A stretch of DNA of 64,000 nucleotides, from assembly GCA_021234155.1 (NCBI GenBank), contig JAJEKV010000001.1, forward strand, positions 29,214,177 through 29,278,176, given 5' to 3'. Shown here one piece after another: positions 1 to 11,936 of the stretch (its first letter is position 1; each line of letters starts with the position of its first letter). The notes under the pieces are model-generated. The model saw only the letters and a program-made list of their open reading frames with translations. It did no database searches and was not told where the DNA came from. Made by a program: the position numbers and the translations under genes. The DNA is from Isoetes taiwanensis (taxonomy: Eukaryota > Streptophyta > Lycopodiopsida > Isoetales > Isoetaceae).

Positions 1-976
1 ACCACAGGCAAAGTTCAAAAGGGAGGACCAAGGTATATAAGAAATAACAAATCCAATAACGTGCTATATCCACGTAGGCCTCGGTACCTCCACCGCCCCA
101 CACGCCCAGGTATACCACGTGGCGGGGGGTGATTGGACGGGGAATCTAGGCTTTGGGGGTAGATAGGAATTTTTTTTTTTCAAAATATAGCCTGGCACAT
201 TTCCCAAGAAATCAAATATGAAGGCCTAAATAAACATATTTTTGAAAATTCTTTTTTGCAAAAAGAATCTTTTTTGATGCTCTCCATGATAATGGAATCT
301 TTTTTGCAAAATCAGATCTTTCATTTTTGGCTTAAAATGAGCATGGAAATAGTGAGGTGGCAAGTAGACAAGATGAGTTGGCAAGATGAGGATGACATGG
401 CAAAAAAGGATGATGAGGTGTCAAACAACTTGGCAAGGAATATTTTTTCTAGTCAAAACATGTGATGAGGTGGAGATCGTGATTGTGATACATGGATGAT
501 GATGTGGAGGTGTTGGTGATGATGTGGCAAGATAACATGTCGCCTTTATGAACTTAAACAACTTATATTGAAGAATCTTTGAAAAGAATAGACACGTGTG
601 TGATGTGACATGGCAATGAAGATGATGTGTATGATGACTTGGCCATTTTTGAGTGATGACATGGGTCAATTTCAATGCCAATGTATATAATTTGCATCCT
701 TTAGGAACTTTGCACCTTCTCTCACCACTTGACTTCTAGAGAGAGAATTTTGACCCTTGACCATGGGGCATGACCAAATCAAGTGAAAATTTGTGCTTTA
801 ATAAGATAGTGAAGTATGGTGGGTGTATGTGGTGTGAATGACATGTGAAAGAGAAGTTTTGACTAGAAAAAATCTCCTAGGCCAATTTGCTTTAGGAAAT
901 GAAGGCTAGGCATGGAACTTGAGGTCACATAGGCATGCTTTCATGGCAAAGGATATGGAAGGCTTGAGATGGAGAT
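1..976 (-). mobile_element. Ty3/gypsy LTR, distal part (split by insertion)
   Basis: This is the 3' part of a long terminal repeat on the minus strand. Read in reverse it matches the plus-strand LTRs at 36269 and 44698 across nearly its whole length, including the CACGTGG boxes and a TATA box near position 34. The end of the LTR lies outside the window. The alignment breaks at about 976, where a foldback-type insertion begins, and resumes at about 4663. About 13 bases of the LTR are missing at the break compared with the 36269 copy. It has no coding capacity; the small ORFs here are shadows. Confidence 0.8.
34..122 (-). promoter_or_regulatory. LTR core promoter with TATA and G-box
   Basis: On the minus strand a palindromic CCACGTGG (115-122) and a degenerate second box (CCTACGTGG, near 70-78) precede a TATATA element at 34-39. 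The same arrangement is found in the LTRs at 36269 and 44698. ACGTG cores are bound by plant bZIP and bHLH factors, so stress or light control of transcription is an inference. Confidence 0.6.
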
Positions 977-977
977 G

Positions 978-2553
978 GTTTGGGTGCATATTCACATGGG
1001 GGGTGACTCCGGGCAACGAGAGCTGTTGGATAGGCATATTCACCCCTTATTCCTTAATCTACACCGTACGTAAAGTTCCTCGTTTGTGGGATATGCAAGT
1101 ACAAAATTTGCTATACTGTATAACAAGATTCGCAAAATACTATAAGATTTCAAGCGGAATACTATATGGTGTTGATTTTGTACGTGCAAAATACAATTAT
1201 GAGGGCTCTCGCTGCCCTACGTCACCCCCCGTGTGAATATGCACCCAAACCAAAGGGGGTTTAAGGGGGATTTTAATTTAAATGTGTTGGACCCAATGGT
1301 TGTGTTAATTAATATCAATGGTAGTTATGTGTTGGTTGTTAATGTCAATGATTGTTATGTGTTGGGGGATTTAATTTTTATATGTTGGATGTTAATGGTT
1401 TGTGTTGCAAAAAAAATTTTTTGGCCCTTCGGGGCCTTAGGGGACGTCCCCGGTGTGACAAAAAGTTTAGAATTCAAACCAGAAAAAAACTAGAATTCAT
1501 TTGAGGCTTTCATCACCTGTAGCTTTTGAATTTCATCACAATAAAACAAATAGAACATAAGTAAAAGTTACCATAAAGATAGAGCAGATTGATCCCATTA
1601 TTCTGAAAGTCATAAAGTTTGCAACACCCATACACAAACATTTTTCAACTGGAATTTAACAACAGCCTTTGGCCTCCATGGATTCTTGTGATGAGAAACC
1701 AAAGTGGGAAACTTTTCTGCTTGTTAGCACAAGGATCTAGAAGCCTTGGAATTTGCTTAATAACTGCCTCAAAATCTAAAAATGCATGGTAATTTTTTGC
1801 AAGCTTCATTTGGAATGAGCCATAAAATAATATCCAATAGCGCAATCCTGTATTAATCAGCTGGTAGGATGTGAAAGCCTACCAAACCCGGCCGAAAAAT
1901 TGCTGTTTTAGCATAGGTAACTTAACCAAACATATCCATATCATACACTATCAAAAAGATCTCGGAGAGAGCTTTCCAACGCAATAAAAATCATCTCAAA
2001 CAGAGCTCTAGATCAAAAGTTATGATAAGAAATGCGTTGCCGGTGGGGAAACTGCACTACATGCGCCCTTCAAGCCCTTCATGTGCCCATTATGCACCAC
2101 ACACACAAAAAGAGGGCTTTTGTTGTGCGCCATTGGTTGTTGACCATTATGCACCACACGCACAAAAAAGGGGCTTTTGTTGTGAGCCATTGGTTGTTGC
2201 CCATTATGCACCACACATACACAAAAAGAGGGCTTTTGTTGTGAGCCTTTGGTTGTTGACCATTATGCACCACACGCACAAAAAAAGGGCTTTTGTTGTG
2301 CGCCATTGGTTGTTGACCATTGGAAAAAAAAAGGCTAATATCAATGGCTCAGAAATGGTGCACTCTAGATGTACGCATTAGTACATCCATTTGAATACAT
2401 CACGAAATCATAGGAAAACCTTAGTGAAAAGCGTACAAACCCCACAAACGAGGAACTTTGTGTACGGTGTAGATTAAGGAATAAGGGGTGAATATGCCTA
2501 TCCAACAGCTCTCGTTGCCCGGAGTCACCCCCCGTGTGAATATGCACCCAAAC
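978..2553. repeat. Foldback element with about 105-bp inverted ends
   Basis: The sequence at 978-1090 is the reverse complement, with few mismatches, of 2450-2553. Both begin GGTTTGGGTGCATATTCAC from the outside. A second, shorter inverted pair (978-1010 against 1216-1246) makes the left end a hairpin by itself. A stretch rich in GGGGG and then the palindrome CCCCTTCGGGG follow each right-hand terminus (near 1426 and 2652). Relatives lie at 23699-24240 and 61495-61790. No ORF of known function is present. Confidence 0.65.
2087..2322 (+). repeat. 57-59 bp minisatellite, about four copies
   Basis: The motif CATTATGCACCACAC recurs at about 2088, 2145, 2202 and 2261. Each copy is followed by an A-rich run and then a GGGCTTTTGTTGTG segment. 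The copies differ by a few substitutions. Long ORFs in several frames arise from the repeat period and are not treated as genes. Confidence 0.85.
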
Positions 2554-4509
2554 CAAAGGGGGTTTGAAGGGGGATTTAATTTAAAGGTAATGTAATGGTT
2601 TAATTTAATTTAATATAATGGTTTATGTTATAGGTTAAAAAAATTTTTTGCCCCTTCGGGGCTAAGAACAAAAAACGTGACTTCACACTTGAATGAGTTG
2701 ATGTTATATTTAAACCATAAAAAATATTTAGATTTTGCTAGATATTCTAGCATTTCATTTTTACTTAGACATGTCCATAATGGTAGAATATTTTTAGAAT
2801 ATATCACTGGAATGTAGACACATTCAATTTGATCATAGCAGAGAACAAAAAACTAGAGACCATACGGGAATTGAACCCTCCTAAGGACCAAAGTCTAATT
2901 AACATAAAAGCAGAAAATGACGTAGTTTATGAACGGTTTGCACAAATGCAGAAGTGGCTTATATAACCAACCTGTTCAATCTGTAATGCATAAATGCTCA
3001 TCATTAAAAGCGCATAAATGCCCATCATTAAAAGTTGTGTAACTCTGTGTATCTCTTTCTCTGTCTAGCTTTGCATACATAACACATAATGCATCCTGCA
3101 GAGATGGAAGTTGGAAATACATAACACATAATGCATCCTGCACAGATGGAAGTTGGAAATGACGATGTCCTGCAAGAATTAATGGCCTATATCAATTGTT
3201 CAATATCTGAGCTTAAGATATCTCAAAATTAGGATCTCCGCACATGTGGATCTTGGTTGGAACTATACATCATGATACAACAGCTTAAAATATCTGCAGC
3301 ACAGCATACACAGGGAATTGAACCCTCCAAGAGACCAGAGTTTAATTAATATAAGTGCAGAAAATGACATGTAGTTTATGAACAGATTGTACAAATGCAA
3401 AAGTGGCTTATATAACCAAACCTGTTCAATCTGTAACATGCATAAATGCTCATCATTGCAAGCTGTGTAACTGTGTGTATCTCTTTCTCTATTCTAGCTT
3501 TGCATACATAACACATAAGGCATCCTGCAGTGATGGAGATTGGAAATGACGGTGTCCTGCAAGAATTACAGAAAGGATCAAGTTTTAAAAGCGTAAAATG
3601 AATGCATATTACAGATGAGCACCTGTTTTTCGCTTGGACAGTGTTTTTCCATGTTTGTACAATACAACAGACCAATTTCAGGATTACCTTCTTTCTTCTT
3701 GTGGAGCTTCAGGGTCTGTCACAATCCGTTGGCTATTAAAAGACTCAAAAGTAGCAGAAAATGCCCATCCTTGCCCTGCCCTGTAATCAGTGAAGCTGCT
3801 GGATCCTGCTTTTGAGGAGCAAGAGAAAAAGGTTGGTTGAAACTATACATCATGATACAAAAACTTAAAATATCTTCAGCACATGATACACATAATTACT
3901 TACAGAAAGGATCAACTTCTAAAAGCTTAAAATGAATGCATATTACAAATGGGCATCTGTTTTCACTTGGACAGTGTTTTTTCTTGTTTGTACAACATAA
4001 CAGATCAATTTCACGATTGCCTTCTTTCTTCTGGTAGAGCTTCAGGCTCTGTCACAATCTGTTAGCTATTAAGAAACTCAAAAGTAGCACAAAGTGCCCA
4101 TGTCCACAATCTGTAGACGACCTAAGGCCCTGCTCCCTGCAGCCCTTGTTCGGCCCTGTAACCAGTGAAGCTGCCGGATCCTGCTTTTGAGGAGCAAGAG
4201 AAAAAGGTTGGCTTACCTTGAAGCTGCCGGATCCTACGTTTTGCGGAGCAAAAGAAGTAAGGAAATATGTTTATCTCCGTATTTGGCGCAGCGGCATTTC
4301 AAAACTAAAGGAAAGGAAGCTGAACTATGGTTTTTTTTCCACAATCTACTCGGCTACAGAAATAGAACCTCGCTCCAAGCCCTTGCCTTACCAAGCCCTG
4401 AAAGAAAATGGAAGCAGAAACCTTGAAAACTCCAAGAACCCTAAAATAACCTTGTTCGATGCTTGCATGTTCGATTTAGGATATTTGATGAAATCATAGT
4501 TGTAACCAT
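2554..4509. repeat. Gene-free stretch with two diverged direct duplications
   Basis: A segment around 2860-3160 (hallmark AACCTGTTCAATCTGTAA) recurs at about 3310-3560. A second segment around 3580-3810 (hallmark CTTGGACAGTGTTTTT) recurs at about 3900-4190, and the GCTGGATCCTGCTTTTGAGG motif is duplicated with it. The pattern looks like intronic or untranslated DNA duplicated twice. No coding exon was recognised. Confidence 0.55.
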
Positions 4510-4662
4510 TAAAAAATGCCACTAAAAATATTGTGATAGTATGCGCACTCTAGATGTACCGATTAGTACGTCTGATCAAATACCGTCACGAAATCATATA
4601 AAAACCATGTTAAAAAACGTACAAAAATACAAAAACAACCCCCTGTTATTTTGCTACATATT

Positions 4663-4938
4663 TATGCCAAGAACTCAAATGGAAACATCATATACCAAGA
4701 ACACTTCAAGGGATCTTCAAATCTTCTAAGTTTTCTTGCTTGAATCACTTTCCTTAGCATGCTTGTGTGATCTTTTGTTGAATATCTTCACCTTGGTCTT
4801 CAAATATCCACTTCATAATGTGCAAAGATGCATTTTCCTCAAATGAATTGTGCGTGTATATCTGTGTTCAAATCAAAGTGTGAGCATGAGAATATCACAA
4901 TGAGTCTTGCTCTTCTATGCTGCCATAGCATGGTAGCA
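4663..4938 (-). mobile_element. Ty3/gypsy LTR, proximal part
   Basis: This is the 5' part of the minus-strand LTR whose remainder is 1-976. It begins at 4938 with a TG inside the terminal hairpin shared by the family (arms TGCTRCCAT and ATGGCAGCA). It runs to the GAGTTCTTGGCATA segment, where the foldback insertion interrupts it. Confidence 0.8.
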
Positions 4939-6116
4939 TTGAGGCGGGGGTAGGATTTATTTTTTTCTTTTTGCAAATTTGGCACGAATCCCAAGAAATG
5001 GAAAATGGAGGTCAAAACAAGGTCTTTTTTCGAAAATTCTTTTTTCCACATGGAATGTTTTATGATGCTCTACAAGATGGAAGAATATTTGTGGAAAAAA
5101 GAGCATCTTGACTTTTTTGGCTAAAAATGGGGCTAAATTTGGTGAGATGGCAAGTTTGTGGAGTGATATGGCAAATGGATGGTGACGTCGCACAATGAGG
5201 TGATGATGTGTCAAGCAAGGTGTCAAAATGACTTTTTTCTAGTTAATACTTTTTGTGAAGCAATGATGATGTGGATGTGTATGATGATGTGGATATACTT
5301 GGGTGATGATGTGGCACAATGAAGTGATGACATGTCACATAAGGTGAAACTTTTACTGAATAGGTGATGAGGTGGATGACATGACACGTGTATGATGATA
5401 TGAATGTACTTGGGTGATGATGTGGATGATATTTGACATTTTTGAAGATGATGTGGATAATTTGGCATCAAATTTGGCACTTATGCACATACCAATGACA
5501 TGGAAAATTTGCTATTTCACGCTTGTTTGAAGAAAATGTGCATTTTCTCTCTCTATCTTGTTTTTAGAGAGAGAAAATGGTCCTAGACCATAGGAATAGC
5601 CAAATTTGGTGGAGTTTTTTGCATTTTCTCAAGGTAGTGGATGTATGATGGGTGTATGATGTATGTATGATGTATTTTGACTAGAAAAAAGACTCTTTGC
5701 CAACTTTGGCTAGGGAATATTATGATGAAGCATGGAAATGTGTATTATGAAGCATGTCTTATGGATAGGATTGAGGCAGTAGGAATATGAAAGAACCCTT
5801 GGGAAATACAATTCATGCCAAAATGACTTGGATCTAGCCATATACCAAAGAATCTTGAGGGGTCTTCCAAACTCTAATCTTTAGGGGCCTTCACTTTAAG
5901 CTCAATTCTTCTTGCTTGAATCTCAATCTTCTTGCCATACTTGTATGATGTCTAATGAATGTCCTAGCCTTGGTTCTTCATTATATGTGTCACCTTGAAG
6001 TCTTCAAAGATGGAAGTCTTCAAACCTTGAGCTCATGCACACATGTACTAGTCAAATGTTAGACAAATATGCAAATTGTGTGCATAGCTCTTCTATGCTG
6101 CCAATATGTGGCAGCA
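4939..6116 (-). mobile_element. Second, 3'-truncated LTR abutting the first
   Basis: A diverged LTR on the minus strand starts at 6116 with the family terminal hairpin, followed by the GCATAGAAGAGC segment. It runs down to 4939, where it stops just before the part holding the CACGTGG boxes and TATA in other copies. The next LTR begins immediately there. This head-to-tail arrangement could reflect insertion of one element at the other's LTR or recombination between LTRs. Confidence 0.7.
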
Positions 6117-6139
6117 ATCCTCCTAGCTTCCCTTACACT

Positions 6140-6840
6140 CTAAAGCTATTTTTAGAATGAGGTGCTTACTAAGCGTCTAGAACATTCTAGAACATTCAAA
6201 AGCATTCTATTTTAGCTCTTTGCAACATTTTTGAATCCAAAACATTCAAGAATATTCTATTTTTACTCTTTGCAACGTCTCTGATTCTGGTTTGATAACG
6301 TTTCTAGTTTTAGATTGAGGTGCTTACACATGAACATCTAGAACATTCTATTTTTATTCTTTGCAAATTTCAGAAAAACTTTCTAGTTTCAGACTGACGT
6401 GCTTACCGATGAGCATGTAAAATATACATGCTCTTTGCAAAGTTTAAAAAACAAAATCTTTATTTTTAGACTGAGATGCTTACCCATAAGTGTCTGAAAA
6501 ATTTTATTTTGGCTCTTTGCAAAGTTTCAAAAAAAAATCTTTATTTTTAGACTGAGATGCTTACCCATAAGTGTCTGAAACATACTACAACATTCCAAAA
6601 TGTTTTATTTTGGCTCTTTGCAAAATTTCTGATAAACTTTCTATTTTTAAATTGAGGTGCTTACCCATGCACATCTAGAACACTAGAGAACTTTCTAAAA
6701 CTATTTAAAATATTATAGACATTTTATTTTGACTTTCACAAATTAAAAAAAAAAAAAAAACTTTCTATTTTTAGGTGCTTACCCATGACTATCTACAATA
6801 TTCTAGAACAATCAAGAACTTTCTAGAGCTTTCTAGAACA
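6140..6840 (+). repeat. Degenerate tandem repeat, about 77-156 bp spacing
   Basis: The core GAGGTGCTTAC, with variants, recurs near 6160, 6316, 6393, 6472, 6552, 6653 and 6771. Each copy is followed by a CATCTAGAACATTCTA-like stretch and a CTCTTTGCAAA stretch. The spacing is irregular, so this is an old, decayed minisatellite. It is not coding. Confidence 0.7.
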
Positions 6841-9832
6841 TGCTAGAACACCTCACACCCTCCTAGCCTACGTCCAGCCATGTAGCGCGACGAAGCACCC
6901 TCGCTGGGGTGACAACGCCCGATGTCAAGAACAAGAACAACCGCGAGTCCAAGCCACCGCAAATGGACTCCGGCCCCGGAGAATATGCACTCATGTATCA
7001 ACCAAGAACTTAGCATATGCTCCACATGTCAGAGTTTAAACCATGTTTATCATCATATGATCCAAGAATCAAGAGTCATAATTCACATACATTTCCTATG
7101 CATTTACCAGGAACAACATAGAACAATGCCAACATTTGCAATGATATCATAGACAGATCACATTCATGTTCTACCACATGATGTCAAATATCCAAGAAGT
7201 ACATGCTAACATAATGCAACCTTGACAGATCACCATGGTATCCAAGCATTTAGCATGTCTATATATATATTATACAAGAACACATAAAAGGTCCAGCATT
7301 TTCCTCCCCATAGGAAAAGCTTATTCTAGGATGTCATAATGTCCTAGTCCCAAACAATCATGATATCCCTACAATTTACATCCATATAAGGTACAAGGAT
7401 CACCTAGCAACTACAACATACTTCTATCGGCATGCTTCCCCAAAGTCACTCCCTCCATAAGGAGTGAACATTTTACAGAATACTCATATGCAATTCAATA
7501 TGTTAGCTTGTTGGTGTGGAACCCAATCTCGCCCCCCATGAAGAGCATAATTTTTGTCCATAATGGCTAACTTCACCATGGTTCTGTGCAACACCATAAT
7601 GGCTAACTTCACTATAATGGCTAATTTCACCATTGAACTTTATCTCTTAGGTAGGATTGAAGCCTCTGACTAGCAGGATTTGATGTTCATGATCAGCCAT
7701 CTATGTTTGGATTATAGATTTTTTATATACATATTCTCGGCGTGGTGTTGTAACCTCCGAGGCAGCATCAGTTGGAATTGGTCGGCTGTCTAATTTATAT
7801 ATTTTCTCAGCGTGGCATTTGATGGCCTCTGGGATACCTATGGGGAGTTTTGCCCCAATTTGTCGACTACTTGTTATTTATTTTCTCGGCGTGGCATTGT
7901 AGCCTCCGAGGTAGCATCATATGGATGTTCTTTCTAGTTCAGCGATGTTTCTTTATGTTGGTTTTCTAGTCTCTATTCGAGTGGATGACTCATGGATATC
8001 TTTTCGAGTTGGCTATATCTTGAAAGTCCCTAAGTCACTTACTAACATTTAACTGGGGAGCAATTTTGAGCTTGCAGGTTTTTTCAGCTGGTCTCTAGTA
8101 GCACTTTTGCGATCGTTGTCATACCTTTCGAAAATTGCAACGAGACGAGAACATATGTTCTTCACAAACATGAATATGGAGTCGTGACAGTATTGTGCGA
8201 AGGACTCTTGAAGGCCTATTGATTGCCATATAAAGAAGGTTACCTTAGCCACGACCTTTGCCTTGGTTCGATATTTATAGCAGATGGATTATACTTTTAT
8301 CTTTTATTATCATTTGATATGCTCTCGATGATTGTCTAGTTTCGGAGCATTTTCTAGATATCAATGATTTTCAAATTCCTTAACCTAGTGGGAGGGAGCT
8401 AATTTGTACTCAATGATTTTTCAAAGAGCTCAATGAGAATACCACTTCACTATCGGCTGATATATGTTGATCTAGGACCCATCCTAAGAATGAAATATAA
8501 ACTACATGCCTATTAACGGGCCAAGCTCGTTATATTCTCCCCTTCTAAAATTTAACCCATGTCCTCATGGGTCGTTCCAAAATAATGGAGTATCCAATCG
8601 ATCAATGTCGTTAAAAAACCCGTTTTTTATTTTTAAAATACCTCTATAAAAATCCTCACATTTTTTAAAGGATTTTTATGATTTGGTATGGCCAAAACAA
8701 AAAATTCACATTCTTTGCACTGCTCTATTGGACATATTTGCTACTGTGAAAAATGCATATTTTTGCTACAAGTTACAAGACGTAGCATGTCAACCATGTC
8801 AACAAGTAAATCAGAAGCTTATGCTGCTACTATAAACTATTAAGTTCAAGTACAAAGATATCATAGCTGTTTTGCTATGCAAGTCTTAATAAAGTTCAAA
8901 AAAACATTATTATAGAGGTTAATAAATATAAGAATTTCATATACAAGGATAAATAAGTTCAAGAGATTATATATTTGGATTAAAAAAATCACTGTCAAAG
9001 GAGTTTTAAAGATTTTTAAGGATTTTTAAAGATTTTTAATATTTTTAACGTATTCTATATGAAATACGTTTTTAAAGATTTTTTCTAAAAATTTTAAAAA
9101 TCTTCAAAAAATCTTAAAAAATATTTTTTAAACATACGAATTTTGACGTACTTAACAACATTGCAATCGATCATAGATTTAAACCTTCATGAACCAACTA
9201 TATAATAAAGCCAACTTATCACCACAATTATTCTTTCTTCCCTTGCTAGCTGTCACTAATATAATAATTTCTTCCTACATAATCAATGAGTTGATCGGGC
9301 TTGCTTATACTGCCTCAATCTTCTTCAAACATTAAAAACTCTATTACAAGGAATCAGACCCATCTAAACTTCCATTTTTCCATTGGAGCACCACACTTCC
9401 TTAGTTGAATGAAAAGCATACATGCATTGTAACAAATGAAATTACAAGCTTGAAACCAATCTGCGAACAAGTGCTCTTCTTCTTCTTCTTCTTCTCAACA
9501 TATCATTGTGAACCACTTATGCCAGTAAACCATATATGTCTTGAAGTCCTTGACAATATCAATTAAGCACTTGTCCGTAAATAGCTCATGCTCATGATAA
9601 ATAATCTTGGCTACGTATGCCTCCTCTGAACATCACCCAGATGTCATTTATCTTTTTAAATCCATTAAGGTGCTTCTTCAAAATTAACTATGTTCCATGA
9701 TATGTAACATGCATGGAGAGCTTTACTTGAATTTGATAAGAAAATGCAGCTCAAAATAATTCCAAGAGGCAACCAACTCGTCTTACGGTTCTGGCATACC
9801 CGTAGAGATATCTCACCAATAAATACTTTTCA
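6841..9832. other. Gene-free AT-rich stretch
   Basis: No convincing gene is seen on either strand. Three copies of a TCTCGGCGTGGCATT-type motif followed by CCTCCGAGG occur at about 7735, 7803 and 7881. A run of short GATTTTTAA repeats lies at 9000-9120, and a CTT microsatellite at about 9476. The last bases, up to A at 9832, are the 5' flank of the Helitron. Confidence 0.5.
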
Positions 9833-10539
9833 TCTATATATAGTAATAAAAGCAAAATGATAGTTTGTGCAGAGCATCTCGGCCGTCAATTTTTTTCCCA
9901 GAACTTTCATTTTAGGCCTTTCAGTTGTTAGTTATTATTTTGACTTTTCGGCTAGGTCAATGCATACGAGGAACCGGTGTGAACGATTTTGTCTGGATTG
10001 CACCATAACCTTCCTAATTGCTTTCTCTGCCGAACATGCGCCACTGGTGTGCATAATAGCTTCAGCCACTGGTCTGATCATAATGTCAGATCTTCTGCTG
10101 GTAAAGATAAATTGGTTAAATATTTTACAGCAGTGTTCATCAATTCAGCATCTCATGGCATCCCTAATTTATCTATTAACTCCTGTAAGAAGAAAAGAAA
10201 GTTTGATTTCAGAAGGACGGTGGCTTATGTTATGGAGCAAAGGATGCTAATACATAGCAAATAGCCCAACTCATTTGCCTAGCTGTGACCCTCTTTTCTA
10301 ACCTCATAACCACTTCTTTCAGGTCTATTTTCTCTTCTTCTTGCCCTGGCTAAATTTTGGCAATTCCAATTCCGCCACTTCTAAAACGGCTGCGAGTTCT
10401 ACGAAGGAAAAGTATGGCACGAAAGACGGCATCCTGTTTTTCACTCCTTTGAGCATCCAATCAGATATGCTCTTGTGGACCTCGATCACCCACCGGACTA
10501 GTTTCAGTCTGAATCTGCAACACACCACATGTGGTGCAG

Positions 10540-10762
10540 CTGATGCTCGTGCTATTGCAGAGACCCAAGAAACTGTGTATACCTAGAATGTATGTTAGTA
10601 ATAAATTTTGTAACTGTACTAAAAATGCTTTTCTTGGATTTGTATAGGCGCTTATTAACAATGCCAACAAGCGTGGGATATGAGAAGAACCCTCTCAGTG
10701 TCTATTATTGTTATGATTGCAAGGATGACAAGGACCAAGAATTAATCAAATGCATTGCTGAG
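10540..10762 (+). pseudogene. Captured DUF1365 gene fragment (two exons)
   Basis: Two consecutive exons of a DUF1365-family protein lie near the Helitron 5' end. Exon one (about 10540-10576) encodes ADARAIAETQET and ends at a GT donor. Exon two (10648-10762) follows an AG acceptor and ends at GAG|GT. The splice joins in phase and leads into RLLTMPTSVGYEKNPLSVYY followed by CYD. This GY..NPLS.YYCYD block is the family hallmark, followed by CIAEV. The function of DUF1365 proteins is not established. I found neither the upstream part of the protein nor the following NTPWGER exon, so this is a captured piece and not a gene. Confidence 0.65.
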
Positions 10763-11936
10763 GTATATCCTAAATTGGACATGACAATGTTAATTGCTTC
10801 TCAGGTTGCATCCAAACATCATTTTGTGTGAACTTAGGTTTGTTTATAAATCCCATATTCTACTTTCCACCTACATAGTTCTGATATTTGGACCAGAGCG
10901 TATTAACTTTAAAAGGTGCTTTCTTTTATCCTGGCCTCCCCAAAAGACTTTCTGAGAAACAGGAACTTGGTAATCCATTGATTCCTGGAAGGAGATGAGA
11001 AAGAGTATTTTAGCATCTTGGTCGTTGAATATTTTTTATTGAATTTGATCCGTTTGATATGCCGTTTTGTTTCACGGCAATGTATACTAGCATTCAAAGT
11101 TCTAGATAATTATTTTAGGCTTTCTTACATGCTAAGCTTGGATCTACCTTTTAGGAAGCAAATGGAAATCCAGATATTATTACACAATGCCCAAGCTAGA
11201 CAGAATTGGGTGAAAGGATGAAGGCATTGGGGATAAGTTCAGGAGATCATTTGACAAGACTGGCGAGCAGATCATCATCTAAGGAAATTTTATCTTCTCA
11301 TGTTGCTTTTCAGTAGCTTTGGGAAACAGGCAGTCTAGATACCAAAATTCTAGATAGTTTTTATTCCCTTATTCCTGGATGTGAAGTCATGCCATTATAT
11401 TAATTAGTTAGGAGGGCTATAAGGATCACTTTATGGCAATGGTCTTTGCGGAGTGAATTTAAAATAGCAGAGTTGGTAATGCTCTTTCATTATATAATTT
11501 TGCATTGACTGGTAAATTCTTTGTGAGTCTGAGGCATGTTTAATGGGATCTATTGTCAATGGCAAGTGTACGTTTGGGTTCCAGCTTAGTCCATCAAGTT
11601 ATGTGAGTGATCCATAGCATTTGGCTGGGATTTTCAGACAAAGAACTGTTAAATGGTTGTTCTGCTCCTAAGAATTTGGCAAAATTGATTAGGTCTCCTG
11701 CGTTAACAATAGCTTGCATGAAATTTATATAATAGCACGGTCAAAGCCTTTTAAAAAATGCAGTTCTTGGTTTCTACATCATTGTTTTCTCTATGTTTGA
11801 AAGTTATTTTGATTTTCTATTCTAATAGCATTCTTCATTAACAGGTAATGGATTTCTATGGGAGGCATTTTTGAGGCAAGCTTTACAAAAGAAACTAATT
11901 TGGAATACCTAGGGTTTCCTAAAGTGAAGCCCAGTT

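Larger units (their letters stand above)
977..4662. mobile_element. Composite foldback-type insertion inside an LTR
   Basis: This 3.7 kb block interrupts the minus-strand LTR. Its left edge is a GGTTTGGGTGCATATTCAC terminus. Its right edge (about 4510-4662) is a diverged copy of the terminal sequence that also bounds the large palindrome at 21436-26768. No transposase is visible, so it is non-autonomous. The exact edges are uncertain by several bases because about 13 LTR bases were lost. Confidence 0.6.

Noticed and set aside
2020-2381. Overlapping ORFs with repeated MHHTHKK-type peptides
   Set aside because: They come from the 57-59 bp minisatellite read in several frames on both strands, with no other coding signs.
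9867-10264. ORFs of 127 and 91 residues at the Helitron 1 start as a Helitron protein
   Set aside because: The first part is the conserved non-coding Helitron end shared with Helitron 2. The rest shows no known domain.
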